This document shows positions 56,729-64,000 of a DNA stretch of 64,000 nucleotides, piece by piece; within the stretch, counting starts at the first letter, position 1; each line of letters begins with the position of its first letter. The DNA is taken from assembly GCF_003254745.1 (NCBI RefSeq), contig NZ_QKXH01000001.1, forward strand, positions 186,001-250,000, in the 5' to 3' direction. A program made the translations under genes and the position numbers. Origin of the DNA: Flavobacterium aquariorum. GTDB taxonomy: Bacteria; Bacteroidota; Bacteroidia; Flavobacteriales; Flavobacteriaceae. The notes below the pieces were generated by a model, which made no database searches, had not been told where the DNA came from, and saw only the letters and a program-made list of their open reading frames with translations.

Positions 56729-59023
56729 TCAACGAATAATCATCACTTTTTTGACTTTGGTTTCACTTCCATCTTGAGCCGATACAAAAATCATATACAC
56801 TCCCGATGCCACTTTGTATTTCCCAAAAGCGGTGGTATCCCATTCCAGAGTTCCGCCTTCGGATATGGCTTCATAAACCAGATTGCCTGCAACATCGGTT
56901 ATTTTTACATTAGCCTTGTTAAGCAACCCATTTATTTTTACGGTTCCTTCATATTCTGGGCGGACAGGATTGGGATATATAAATACATTGCTTAAGTTTT
57001 CACTGGCCGATGTGGCAATTCCTTTGAAAGAAATCAATCCTTTGGATGTTGCTATAAAAACCTCGCCAGTATCGCTGTTGATACTAATGTCGTTTATCAC
57101 ATTACTCGGCAATGGAGAATTATCCGTTGTAAAATGATACTTGGTTTCCTGTCCGTTTGGAGACACCATAAATACACCGGCATCGGCTGTACCAATCCAT
57201 TTATTGTTGGCACCGTCTATTTCAATATCGCTTATAAATTGTTCATACAGTAATTCCTGCGCCAGATTATCCTCCAGAATAATGATACTCTCTGTGGTCA
57301 ACTGATTATCGTTTTGAAAATTATTCACATTGGACAAAACCCTCAATCCTTTGGTTGTTCCTATCCAAAGCTGATTCTTGTTGTCAACTGCAACTGTCCT
57401 AACATCTTGAATGGGTAAATTACCTAGGTCTGCACCAAAAGTAATTTTTTTGAAGGTATTACTACTTTCATTAAATCCGATTACCCCATTTTTACTCGTT
57501 GCCATCCATTTGGTACCATATTTATCGATAACCATTGTCGCAAAATCATTTTCTGATGGGGAAGACAGAATTTTATCCATGGCATAACTTTTCCATTGTC
57601 CACTGGAGCTTAACATTTTTAAACCATTTACAACCCTACAATTGGTTACCCAAAAATTTCCGGATTTATCAAATGCCGAACCATTGATCCTTATGTCAAT
57701 ATAATTGGGGTCTGGCGGGCTAACGGTTAGTGATTCTAAAGCACTATTGGTTTGATTGTACAAAATTGTTGGAATATCCTTTTCTATTTCCAACAAGCCA
57801 GAGAAAAAAGAACTGGCATAAACTCGGTTTTCATTGGTTGGATTAACAGCAATTCGGGACATCGATTTTGCTCCAAAAACTTTATCAAAAGGAATATTCA
57901 ACCATCCCGATGGTGTGAATTTGCTTATGCCAAAATCGTCTAATGGGTACGGATTGTAAAAAGTATCATAATCTCCATAAACAGTCCAAAGCTGAGTGGG
58001 AGTAACTTGCATGGAGAAGATACTATTTCGGGAAGGCCCAATAGGTGTTATATTTTCAAAAGTTGAAGCGGTCGAAAGTGAGGTAGTAATCAATCCGTTT
58101 ACGGCAGTACCAATGTAAACAGCATCACTTATCACGGTTGCACAAGTGAATGCTGAATTTATCTCTGTGATTTGATTTCTATTTATTTGACGCTGCAATA
58201 CCATCTGCTTATTGTAAATAAAAACGGTATTGGCTGTTGTTATAATAAAATAATCTGTGGTGGAATGAAAATTGGTGGTGGCTTCTGATAATGGCAAAAA
58301 ACCATTAAAGGTATTGGAACCTGAATCGTATTTATGGACGTAGCCTGCCGTATTTACTGCATATAATTCGCTGCCAAAAGATGTGATTCCTGACCAATTG
58401 CCTGCGTTTATAGCTTGCCATTGTTTAAAATCAATTAAATTAGGATTCGTTGTATCTCCTTTTCTAATTCCACTTGAAGTGGATGCATAAATAAATCCAT
58501 TGAAAATGGCAGTTTGAGAAACTTTGATTTCGACTCCATTATCCCCTATAAAATAAGTATCACCAAACTTGGAAGTGGCTAAATTGAACTGTACAATCCC
58601 AAAGTCGGTTGAAATATAAACTATTCCGCCAAATTCCATGAAATTGTTGATTCGTTTTATACTAGTTGGCAAATTTTTATTGATGATATCGACCACCTTG
58701 AGCATAGAACCATCGGCTTCGTTTATAACAATTAATAAGCCATTTTGATAACCGACAATAGTTTTATTGAAAGTTGGGCTGTAATAAAGTGCAGTAATGG
58801 TTTCGCCTGAAAGTCCATCTACTGTTGTGGTGGTTTTTATAATGTTTGTATTGCTGTTTTTTGAAAACAGAGCATTTTCGGAAGCGGCATAAATAGTCGT
58901 TGGCGATTCGGAAACGGCTTTGATTTGGGTGTACGAGAAATATCCCTGCCAAGACAAATTGGTTTGGGCAAAAGTGATTTGCAGTACGAATAAAAAAAAT
59001 AGATATAAAAGCCTTTTCTGCAT
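56729..59023 (-). CDS. porZ: PorZ-like beta-propeller protein of the type IX secretion system
   Basis: The 764-aa protein has a signal peptide (MQKRLLYLFFLFVLQITFA), two beta-propellers built from two-component-regulator-like repeats (for example LPIQDVRTVAVDNKNQLWIGT, LPSNVINDISINSDTGEVFIAT) and a C-terminal type IX sorting domain (VFIYPNPVRPEYEG to KVKKVMIIR). This is the PorZ layout: a surface component of the attachment complex that anchors type IX cargo. The close link to recO supports the assignment. A TATATTTG promoter box lies at 59042-59049. Confidence 0.88.
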   Translation of the reverse strand: MQKRLLYLFFLFVLQITFAQTNLSWQGYFSYTQIKAVSESPTTIYAASENALFSKNSNTNIIKTTTTVDGLSGETITALYYSPTFNKTIVGYQNGLLIVINEADGSMLKVVDIINKNLPTSIKRINNFMEFGGIVYISTDFGIVQFNLATSKFGDTYFIGDNGVEIKVSQTAIFNGFIYASTSSGIRKGDTTNPNLIDFKQWQAINAGNWSGITSFGSELYAVNTAGYVHKYDSGSNTFNGFLPLSEATTNFHSTTDYFIITTANTVFIYNKQMVLQRQINRNQITEINSAFTCATVISDAVYIGTAVNGLITTSLSTASTFENITPIGPSRNSIFSMQVTPTQLWTVYGDYDTFYNPYPLDDFGISKFTPSGWLNIPFDKVFGAKSMSRIAVNPTNENRVYASSFFSGLLEIEKDIPTILYNQTNSALESLTVSPPDPNYIDIRINGSAFDKSGNFWVTNCRVVNGLKMLSSSGQWKSYAMDKILSSPSENDFATMVIDKYGTKWMATSKNGVIGFNESSNTFKKITFGADLGNLPIQDVRTVAVDNKNQLWIGTTKGLRVLSNVNNFQNDNQLTTESIIILEDNLAQELLYEQFISDIEIDGANNKWIGTADAGVFMVSPNGQETKYHFTTDNSPLPSNVINDISINSDTGEVFIATSKGLISFKGIATSASENLSNVFIYPNPVRPEYEGTVKINGLLNKANVKITDVAGNLVYEAISEGGTLEWDTTAFGKYKVASGVYMIFVSAQDGSETKVKKVMIIR

Positions 59024-59041
59024 TGAATCGATATTGGTTCA

Positions 59042-59049
59042 CAAATATA
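59042..59049 (-). promoter_or_regulatory. -7 box of the porZ promoter
   Basis: TATATTTG on the minus strand matches TAnnTTTG, 18 bases before the porZ ATG. No TTTG is seen at the upstream position. Confidence 0.5.
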
Positions 59050-59081
59050 GCACAAAGGAAAAGAGATTATAGATTGCAGAT

Positions 59082-59603
59082 TTAGATTTTAGATTTATGT
59101 AGCACTTTCTCATATGCTTTTCTTTGTCCACCTCTAAAATATACATGACCACAGAACGTGTAACCCAATTTTTCAAAAACTTTCATCATTGCAATATTAT
59201 CAAAATTGGTATCTGCTTTTACGCTGTATATGTTGTTCTGAGTTGCAAAATCTTCTATACATCCAATCATTTTTTGGGCACAACCTTTTCCCAAATACTT
59301 TTCGGAAATAGCCACGCGGTGACACACCACAAAATCACCATTGGTTAACCACTCTCCTTCAATATTTGCATATTCCGGTTCGTCATTGATCAATACCGCA
59401 GTATATCCAACGATTGTTTCTCCATCCGTCAAAACAAATCCTTCTCCTTTTTCAATATCTTTTTGTACCACTTCGGGGTTTGGATAACCATCTTGCCATT
59501 GGTCACTTCCTTCTTCTTTTCTCCTTAATATAGCCAATTGTAAAATATCCCATATTTGGGGAATTTCAGAAATTATAGCTTTTCTAAAGTGATACTCTGT
59601 CAT
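59082..59603 (-). CDS. GNAT-family N-acetyltransferase
   Basis: This 173-aa protein has the acetyl-CoA-binding motif A region VCHRVAISEKYLGKGCAQKMI and the end segment ADTNFDNIAMMKVFEKLGYTFCGHVYF typical of GNAT acetyltransferases acting on small molecules or amino groups. The substrate is unknown. It is alone between porZ and a repeat-bearing intergenic region; AT-rich TTTAGATTGCAGATT-like words flank it. Confidence 0.9.
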   Translation of the reverse strand: MTEYHFRKAIISEIPQIWDILQLAILRRKEEGSDQWQDGYPNPEVVQKDIEKGEGFVLTDGETIVGYTAVLINDEPEYANIEGEWLTNGDFVVCHRVAISEKYLGKGCAQKMIGCIEDFATQNNIYSVKADTNFDNIAMMKVFEKLGYTFCGHVYFRGGQRKAYEKVLHKSKI

Positions 59604-59808
59604 TGTAATTTATTTTTACTTACTAGCTAGAGAGTATGATAAATCCACCTAAAACTAGATGAACATAGTCTACTCCAAAACCATCGTGTATTGTTCTCAA
59701 ATATATTGAATAATATGAACAATTCCCTGAAAGTTTCTTGAATGTGTGATTTTACTTTTGGTCTTGAAAGAACATCAATATCTTGTTTTCCTTGAAGTTG
59801 TTGTGTTC

Positions 59809-59921
59809 GCGAAAGGGATAGCAGCAAGCTACCGAAGTAGCGCGAATAGCCCGACCGCATTATGGAAAGTGGGCGAATAAACGGCATCTAAAGTAGCCCA
59901 CATTCTATAATGGGGTTTCGC
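59809..59921. repeat. Structured 113-nt intergenic repeat, copy 2
   Basis: It has the same length and order as the copy at 2750-2862: outer stem GCGAAA/TTTCGC, AAGCTACCGAAGTAGCGCG hairpin box, ATAGCCCGAC box, and a 17-bp stem (59858-59874 with 59896-59912) containing one G-T pair and one mismatch. The outer stem differs from GCGTGA/TCACGC in copy 1 by paired changes, and the long stem has a different sequence that still pairs. This indicates selection on structure. Confidence 0.8.
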
Positions 59922-60018
59922 CCAAGATGATTTTAGATTGCAGATTGCAGAACCAAACAATTACAAATTGGGAAGTGTTTTAGAATTTTGGAATTTAGAT
60001 TCCTTTTCCAATAACCAT

Positions 60019-60057
60019 AAAAAAATGCCTTTAATCTTTACAGAAAAAAGGCATTTT
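60019..60057 (-). terminator. Terminator of gdhA
   Basis: An 11-bp stem (60022-60032 with 60047-60057) is followed on the minus strand by T. It lies about 45 bases after the gdhA stop. Confidence 0.8.
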
Positions 60058-60101
60058 ATATTATTCTGAATTCTAAAATCTGAACTCTGCAATCTAAATT
60101 C

Positions 60102-61451
60102 TTATACCACTCCTTGAGCAAGCATAGCATCGGCAACTTTTACAAATCCTGCGATGTTGGCTCCTCTTACGTAGTCAACATAACCAGTTGCATCACTACC
60201 GTATTTCACACATGAAGCGTGAATGTCTTTCATGATCATTTTTAATCTTTCGTCCACTTCTTCTGAAGTCCAGCTCAAACGCAATGAGTTTTGAGACATT
60301 TCAAGTCCTGAAGTAGCAACTCCACCAGCATTTGAAGCTTTTCCTGGAGCGAATAAAATTTTAGCTTTTTGGAAAACGTGAACCGCTTCTGGTGTAGAAG
60401 GCATGTTTGCTCCTTCGGCAACACAGATGCATCCGTTGGAAACAAGCAATTTAGCTTCGTCTTCGTTCAATTCGTTTTGAGTTGCACAAGGCAAAGCAAC
60501 ATCACATTTTACTTCCCATGGACGTTTACCGGCCACATACTTTGCATTTGGATATTTTGCAACGTAATCGCTGATTCTTCCTCTTAACTCATTTTTGATT
60601 TCCATTACAACGGCCAATTTCTCAGCTGTAATTCCTTCTGCATCGTAGATGTATCCTGCAGAATCAGACATAGTAACTACTTTACCTCCTAATTGAATTA
60701 CTTTTTCGGCAGCATATTGAGCTACGTTTCCAGATCCAGAGATTACTACCGTTTTCCCGGTGAAGCTTTCTCCTTTGGTAGCCAACATACTTTGTGCAAA
60801 ATATACATCTCCGTATCCAGTAGCTTCCGGACGAATTAATGATCCTCCGAACGAAATTCCTTTACCAGTTAAAACTCCAGTAAATTCATTTACCAATCTT
60901 TTGTATTGACCAAACATGTATCCAACTTCTCTTCCACCAACACCAATATCTCCAGCAGGTACATCAGTATCAGCACCAATGTGTTTCGATAATTCTGTCA
61001 TGAAGGATTGGCAAAAACGCATTACTTCGTTGTCTGATTTTCCTTTTGGATCAAAATCGGCTCCACCTTTTCCACCACCCATTGGTAATGTAGTCAGACT
61101 GTTTTTGAAGGTTTGTTCGAAAGCCAAAAATTTCAAAATACTTAAGTTTACTGAAGGATGAAAACGAATTCCTCCTTTATATGGTCCGATAGCCGAATTC
61201 ATTTGAATACGGTATCCTCTATTTACCTGTGTATCACCTTTGTCGTCTACCCAAACTACTCGGAACATAATGATACGATCTGACTCGACCATTCTTTCCA
61301 AAATCATTTTATTTTGGTATTTTTTATTTTGTTCGATGAAAGGAATTACTGTTTCAGCAACTTCTGTTACAGCTTGCATAAATTCCGGCTCGTTCGGATT
61401 TTTTTTGGCAACCAATTCGATAAAATCTGTAATACTTTTTGACATGATCAT
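60102..61451 (-). CDS. gdhA: Glutamate dehydrogenase
   Basis: The 449-aa hexameric type is recognised by RIQMNSAIGPYKGGIRFHPSVN, the catalytic-lysine segment LPMGGGKGGADFDPKG, PAGDIGVGGREVGYMFGQY, and the nucleotide-binding GSGNVAQYAAEKVIQLGG. It makes glutamate from 2-oxoglutarate and ammonium, probably with NADPH given the length and family. ATG codons at 61451 and 61445 are both possible. Between the promoter box (61491-61498) and the gene lie two palindromes, AAACGTTT, that may bind a regulator. Confidence 0.96.
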   Translation of the reverse strand: MIMSKSITDFIELVAKKNPNEPEFMQAVTEVAETVIPFIEQNKKYQNKMILERMVESDRIIMFRVVWVDDKGDTQVNRGYRIQMNSAIGPYKGGIRFHPSVNLSILKFLAFEQTFKNSLTTLPMGGGKGGADFDPKGKSDNEVMRFCQSFMTELSKHIGADTDVPAGDIGVGGREVGYMFGQYKRLVNEFTGVLTGKGISFGGSLIRPEATGYGDVYFAQSMLATKGESFTGKTVVISGSGNVAQYAAEKVIQLGGKVVTMSDSAGYIYDAEGITAEKLAVVMEIKNELRGRISDYVAKYPNAKYVAGKRPWEVKCDVALPCATQNELNEDEAKLLVSNGCICVAEGANMPSTPEAVHVFQKAKILFAPGKASNAGGVATSGLEMSQNSLRLSWTSEEVDERLKMIMKDIHASCVKYGSDATGYVDYVRGANIAGFVKVADAMLAQGVV

Positions 61452-61459
61452 AAAATTAT

Positions 61460-61479
61460 AAACGTTTCAAAAACGTTTC
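61460..61479 (-). promoter_or_regulatory. Tandem palindromic operator-like motif in the gdhA leader
   Basis: AAACGTTTC occurs twice on the plus strand (61460-61468 and 61471-61479), 11 bases apart centre to centre, about one helical turn. AAACGTTT is its own reverse complement. It lies between the -7 box and the start codon, where a bound repressor would block transcription. Confidence 0.45.
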
Positions 61480-61490
61480 CGTTAGTTTTG

Positions 61491-61498
61491 CAAATATA
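61491..61498 (-). promoter_or_regulatory. -7 box of the gdhA promoter
   Basis: TATATTTG on the minus strand matches TAnnTTTG. The upstream TTTG is not evident at the normal spacing, so activation may be needed. Confidence 0.5.
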
Positions 61499-61688
61499 CA
61501 TCTTATTCAAATATTTTAACTTTTTTTGCGCATGATTACAATAAAATTATCTTTTTATTAATCATTTATAAAAAATTCAACACAAGGCATATTGTTTTTA
61601 CGAAATCGATGTAGTTTTCGTAAAAAATAGAATAATCTACACTTGTTTTTTATTTTAATATTATTATTATCAGTACTCGTACTTTTTA

Positions 61689-61696
61689 TATCTTTG
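61689..61696 (+). promoter_or_regulatory. -7 box of the outer-membrane protein gene
   Basis: TATCTTTG matches TAnnTTTG and lies 27 bases before the ATG at 61724. It excludes an in-frame start at 61643. Confidence 0.5.
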
Positions 61697-61723
61697 TTGC
61701 GTATTCGAAAATACAACCTATCT

Positions 61724-62509
61724 ATGATCAAACTTAAAATATTTGTATTATTCCTATTAATCGGCCTACCTCATAATTCCTTTTCTCAATTTGGAATTAC
61801 ACATGAAATTGGTGTAATTGCAGGTCGAGTTGAGTTTCGATCCGACTATGGACAACGCGATAACACCAAAAACAATTTAGAAAATCAGGGGTTTGGAGTT
61901 GCCGTTGTTGATTATATGAACTTCTCGTATACTGACAACTTGAATGACTATTTCAAAGAGCATTTCAAAGTAAGGTCTGAACTTTCGTATAGTCAAGCCA
62001 ATTTACAACACTATGGTGAATGGGTTGAACGAGGTACTCCAGGATCTGAACGTCTCAAAGCAATGAGGGGTTCAACTGAATTATTTAATTTAGGGATGCA
62101 ACTTGAATACAATTTTATACATATCCATGATTTTGAAAATACGATAGGCAGTTTTAATCCCTACATTGGTTTGGGACCGCAAATCAGTTACTATACCGCT
62201 ACCGCTACTTCTACTTTGGGAGAAATGGGCGATCCTAGTGTTACTCCTACAAAATATTTAATCCCATCAGACGGACATCCTCATGGGTATTCTAATGAAA
62301 GTAAAGCAGTCTTTTCTGCAACCTTAAATCTTGGAACTCGTTTTAAGTTGACAACAATGTCTGATCTTATTTTTGACATGAGAGCTCAATATTTCGGTTC
62401 GGATTGGGTTGATGGCCTTAATCCAAATAAAGATTTATTCAAGGAGAACAAGCAAAATGATTGGCTTACTTTTGTTGGCTTAGGTTATATCCTTTATTTA
62501 GACAATTAA
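61724..62509 (+). CDS. Outer-membrane beta-barrel protein, flavobacterial family of unknown role
   Basis: The 261-aa product has a signal peptide (KLKIFVLFLLIGLPHNSFSQ) and then alternating amphipathic strands typical of a small beta-barrel, opening FGITHEIGVIAGRVEFRSDYGQ and ending GLGYILYLDN. The start at 61724 is chosen because it gives a proper signal peptide and lies after the promoter box. I recognise the type from flavobacteria but know no function. It is divergent from gdhA. Confidence 0.75.
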   Translation: MIKLKIFVLFLLIGLPHNSFSQFGITHEIGVIAGRVEFRSDYGQRDNTKNNLENQGFGVAVVDYMNFSYTDNLNDYFKEHFKVRSELSYSQANLQHYGEWVERGTPGSERLKAMRGSTELFNLGMQLEYNFIHIHDFENTIGSFNPYIGLGPQISYYTATATSTLGEMGDPSVTPTKYLIPSDGHPHGYSNESKAVFSATLNLGTRFKLTTMSDLIFDMRAQYFGSDWVDGLNPNKDLFKENKQNDWLTFVGLGYILYLDN

Positions 62510-62525
62510 AAAAAAATTATAATTC

Positions 62526-62570
62526 AAAAAAAATCCCAACTCTTTTATTATTAAGGTTGGGATTTTTTTT
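62526..62570 (+). terminator. Bidirectional terminator
   Basis: A 15-bp stem (62526-62540 with 62556-62570), with A on one side and T on the other, lies between two convergent genes and can work on both strands. Confidence 0.85.
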
Positions 62571-62573
62571 CTT

Positions 62574-63719
62574 TTATGCCAATGCTTGCTTCAAATCTGC
62601 AATCAAATCCTCGGCATCTTCTATCCCAACACTTAATCGAACCAGATCATCTGTAATTCCCACTTCTTTTCGTTTGTCTTCCGGAATAGACGCATGTGTC
62701 ATCAATGCCGGATGATTGGCCAATGACTCTACACCTCCTAAAGATTCTGCCAGTGTAAACACTTTTAGTTTTTCTAAAAACTGTACTGCTTCTTCTTTTT
62801 CACCTGATACAAACGTAAAGGAAACCATTCCTCCAAAGCCGCTCATTTGCTTTTTGGCAATTTCATGATACGGATGACTTGGTAATCCGGGATAATAAAC
62901 GGTTTTTATTTTGGGATGATTGCTCAAGAATTCAACTACTTTGGCTCCATTTTCACAATGTCTTTGTACCCTCAAATGCAGCGTTTTTATTCCTCTTAGC
63001 ACCAAGAAACTATCCATTGGCCCCAAGGTTGCGCCTGTAGCAAATTGTTGAAAATGCAATTGGTCTCCCAAGGCTTCGTCTTTTACAATCAAAGCTCCCG
63101 CAATTACATCCGAGTGTCCTCCCAGATACTTAGTCGCTGAATGCATTACGATATCAGCTCCTAAATCCAACGGTTTTTGCAAATATGGTGTTGCAAAAGT
63201 ATTATCCACCGCAAAAAGAATATTATTCGCTTTCGTAATTTTGCCGATTTCTTGAATATCAGCCAATTTCATCAAAGGATTGGTTGGCGTTTCTACCCAA
63301 ACCAATTTGGTGTTTTTATTTATCAACGACTTGAATTTATTCAAATCATTCATGTCCACAAAATGAAATACAATTCCGCTATCTTTATAGATACGGGTAA
63401 ACATTCTGTAGGTTCCACCATACAAATCGTCCATGGCAATTATTTCATCACCCGCTTTAAACGATCTTAAAATACAATCCGTAGCGGCCAACCCTGACGA
63501 AAAAGCCAATCCACGAGTTCCGTTTTCGATACTGGCCAATGCATTTTCCAAAGCAGTTCGCGTTGGGTTTGCAGCTCTACTGTATTCGTAATCCGGATTC
63601 AACGGTTTCCCTGGACTTGTTTGAACAAAGGTCGAGGTTTGGTATACTGGAGGCATCACCGCCCCAGTACTTGGATCATGATGTTGTCCACCATGAATTA
63701 CTTTAGTATTGAACTTCAT
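62574..63719 (-). CDS. Cystathionine gamma-synthase/lyase-type PLP enzyme
   Basis: This 381-aa protein of the trans-sulfuration family has the PLP lysine Lys197 in [14 protein letters not shown], the phosphate-binding [28 protein letters not shown], and the C-terminal [17 protein letters not shown]. Members make or break cystathionine or related thioethers. Synthase, gamma-lyase and beta-lyase share these motifs, so the exact reaction is not assigned. It is a single-gene unit. Confidence 0.92.
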   Translation of the reverse strand: MKFNTKVIHGGQHHDPSTGAVMPPVYQTSTFVQTSPGKPLNPDYEYSRAANPTRTALENALASIENGTRGLAFSSGLAATDCILRSFKAGDEIIAMDDLYGGTYRMFTRIYKDSGIVFHFVDMNDLNKFKSLINKNTKLVWVETPTNPLMKLADIQEIGKITKANNILFAVDNTFATPYLQKPLDLGADIVMHSATKYLGGHSDVIAGALIVKDEALGDQLHFQQFATGATLGPMDSFLVLRGIKTLHLRVQRHCENGAKVVEFLSNHPKIKTVYYPGLPSHPYHEIAKKQMSGFGGMVSFTFVSGEKEEAVQFLEKLKVFTLAESLGGVESLANHPALMTHASIPEDKRKEVGITDDLVRLSVGIEDAEDLIADLKQALA

Positions 63720-63780
63720 TTGACTTTTTGTTTTTTAGTTAGTTTTACCTAACATCTTTTTTTAATTCGACTTACAAAAA

Positions 63781-64000
63781 TTATATAAACTTTCTGATAC
63801 TCATCATAATTCCAATATGTAAGCCTTCGTGGAAGTTATTAAATTCAATTGCTCCTTTAGCACTTTTTAAAATATAGCCAGTAGAAGTTGGGTATTCTTG
63901 ATAATTTACAAAAATCCCATTGTTATAATCCGCTTCTAATTGATCTACTGATTTTAATAACAATGCTTTGATTTCATCAACTTCTGCCTGTGTTACATCA
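63781..64000 (-). CDS. DinB-superfamily protein, C-terminal part
   Basis: The frame stays open to the window edge, so the start is missing. The 72 visible residues (about DVTQAEVDEIKALLLKSVDQ onward) include the last helices of a DinB-like four-helix bundle with the metal-ligand-type motif NFHEGLHIGIMMSI near the end. DinB-superfamily proteins include thiol transferases and metal-dependent hydrolases; the function here is unknown. It lies 61 bases upstream of the cystathionine gamma-synthase-type gene. Confidence 0.7.
   Translation of the reverse strand, partial: DVTQAEVDEIKALLLKSVDQLEADYNNGIFVNYQEYPTSTGYILKSAKGAIEFNNFHEGLHIGIMMSIRKFI

Larger units (their letters stand above)
59604..60101. 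other. Long intergenic region with a structured repeat and terminator
   Basis: About 500 bases hold no credible gene. They contain the structured repeat copy 2 (59809-59921), AT-rich words such as TTTAGATTGCAGATTGCAGA just after it, and the gdhA terminator (60019-60057). Confidence 0.8.

Noticed and set aside
59627..59887. An 86-codon minus-strand frame across the structured repeat near 59.8 kb
   Set aside because: It runs through the hairpins and shared boxes of the repeat, has no family features and depends on the repeat sequence; it is a by-product of the repeat.

Overview
The window looks like chromosome from a Flavobacterium-type member of the Bacteroidota. The base composition is AT-rich. 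Several genes are preceded by the phylum's promoter signature (TTTG, about 19-21 bases, TAnnTTTG). The gene content also fits: a PorZ-like type IX secretion protein, a SusC-type TonB receptor with a carboxypeptidase-like leader domain, a flavobacterial TraR/DksA protein, and an HPPD/homogentisate dioxygenase pair. Assignments rest on protein motifs read by eye; no database was searched.

Layout. 1-415: the tail of a probable rseP gene, then two identical tRNA-Asn genes with a promoter and terminator. 731-4877: a three-gene peptide-modification set (circularly permuted ATP-grasp, alpha-E, transglutaminase-like) interleaved with two small ORFs and a structured repeat. 4894-31.9 kb: mostly minus-strand housekeeping and metabolism (PAS protein, DNA polymerase IV, RlpA, TonB receptor, glucose-6-phosphate isomerase, M23 peptidase, tryptophan dioxygenase, HPPD, homogentisate dioxygenase, patatin-like protein, UvrC, LspA, a DksA-like protein, IleRS). 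Within it are a candidate small RNA (16.19-16.31 kb), a frameshifted four-helix-bundle gene, and a short plus-strand run (hypothetical protein, desuccinylase-like, PLP decarboxylase-like, 5-formyl-THF cyclo-ligase, small lipoprotein).

32.4-55.9 kb is the centrepiece: 17 plus-strand genes, tightly packed, encoding an extracellular contractile injection system (eCIS; AFP/PVC/MAC/AlgoCIS-like). In order they are: Afp16-like tail terminator, sheath, two tube proteins, a 57-aa DUF5908-like protein, LysM-type tube/baseplate protein, VgrG-like spike, PAAR tip, gp25-like wedge, two very large baseplate proteins (Afp11/Afp12-like), two proteins of unknown role (832 and 234 aa), a short tape-measure-like protein, a 1109-aa probable cargo toxin ending in a candidate nuclease domain, the Afp15-like AAA+ ATPase, and a peptidoglycan-binding/CHAP-like cysteine hydrolase. 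The particle would be assembled in the cytoplasm, loaded with the 1109-aa protein and probably released by lysis. No recognisable tail fibre and no immunity gene are visible.

55.95-64 kb returns to ordinary genes: recO, porZ, a GNAT acetyltransferase, a second copy of the structured repeat, gdhA with a palindromic operator-like motif, an outer-membrane beta-barrel protein, a cystathionine gamma-synthase-type enzyme and a partial DinB-family protein.

The strongest leads are the eCIS cargo and its unassigned neighbours, the 113-nt repeat whose two copies show compensatory stem changes, the small-RNA candidate whose terminator overlaps the next promoter, and the partial duplication of the alpha-E gene start beside the ATP-grasp gene.
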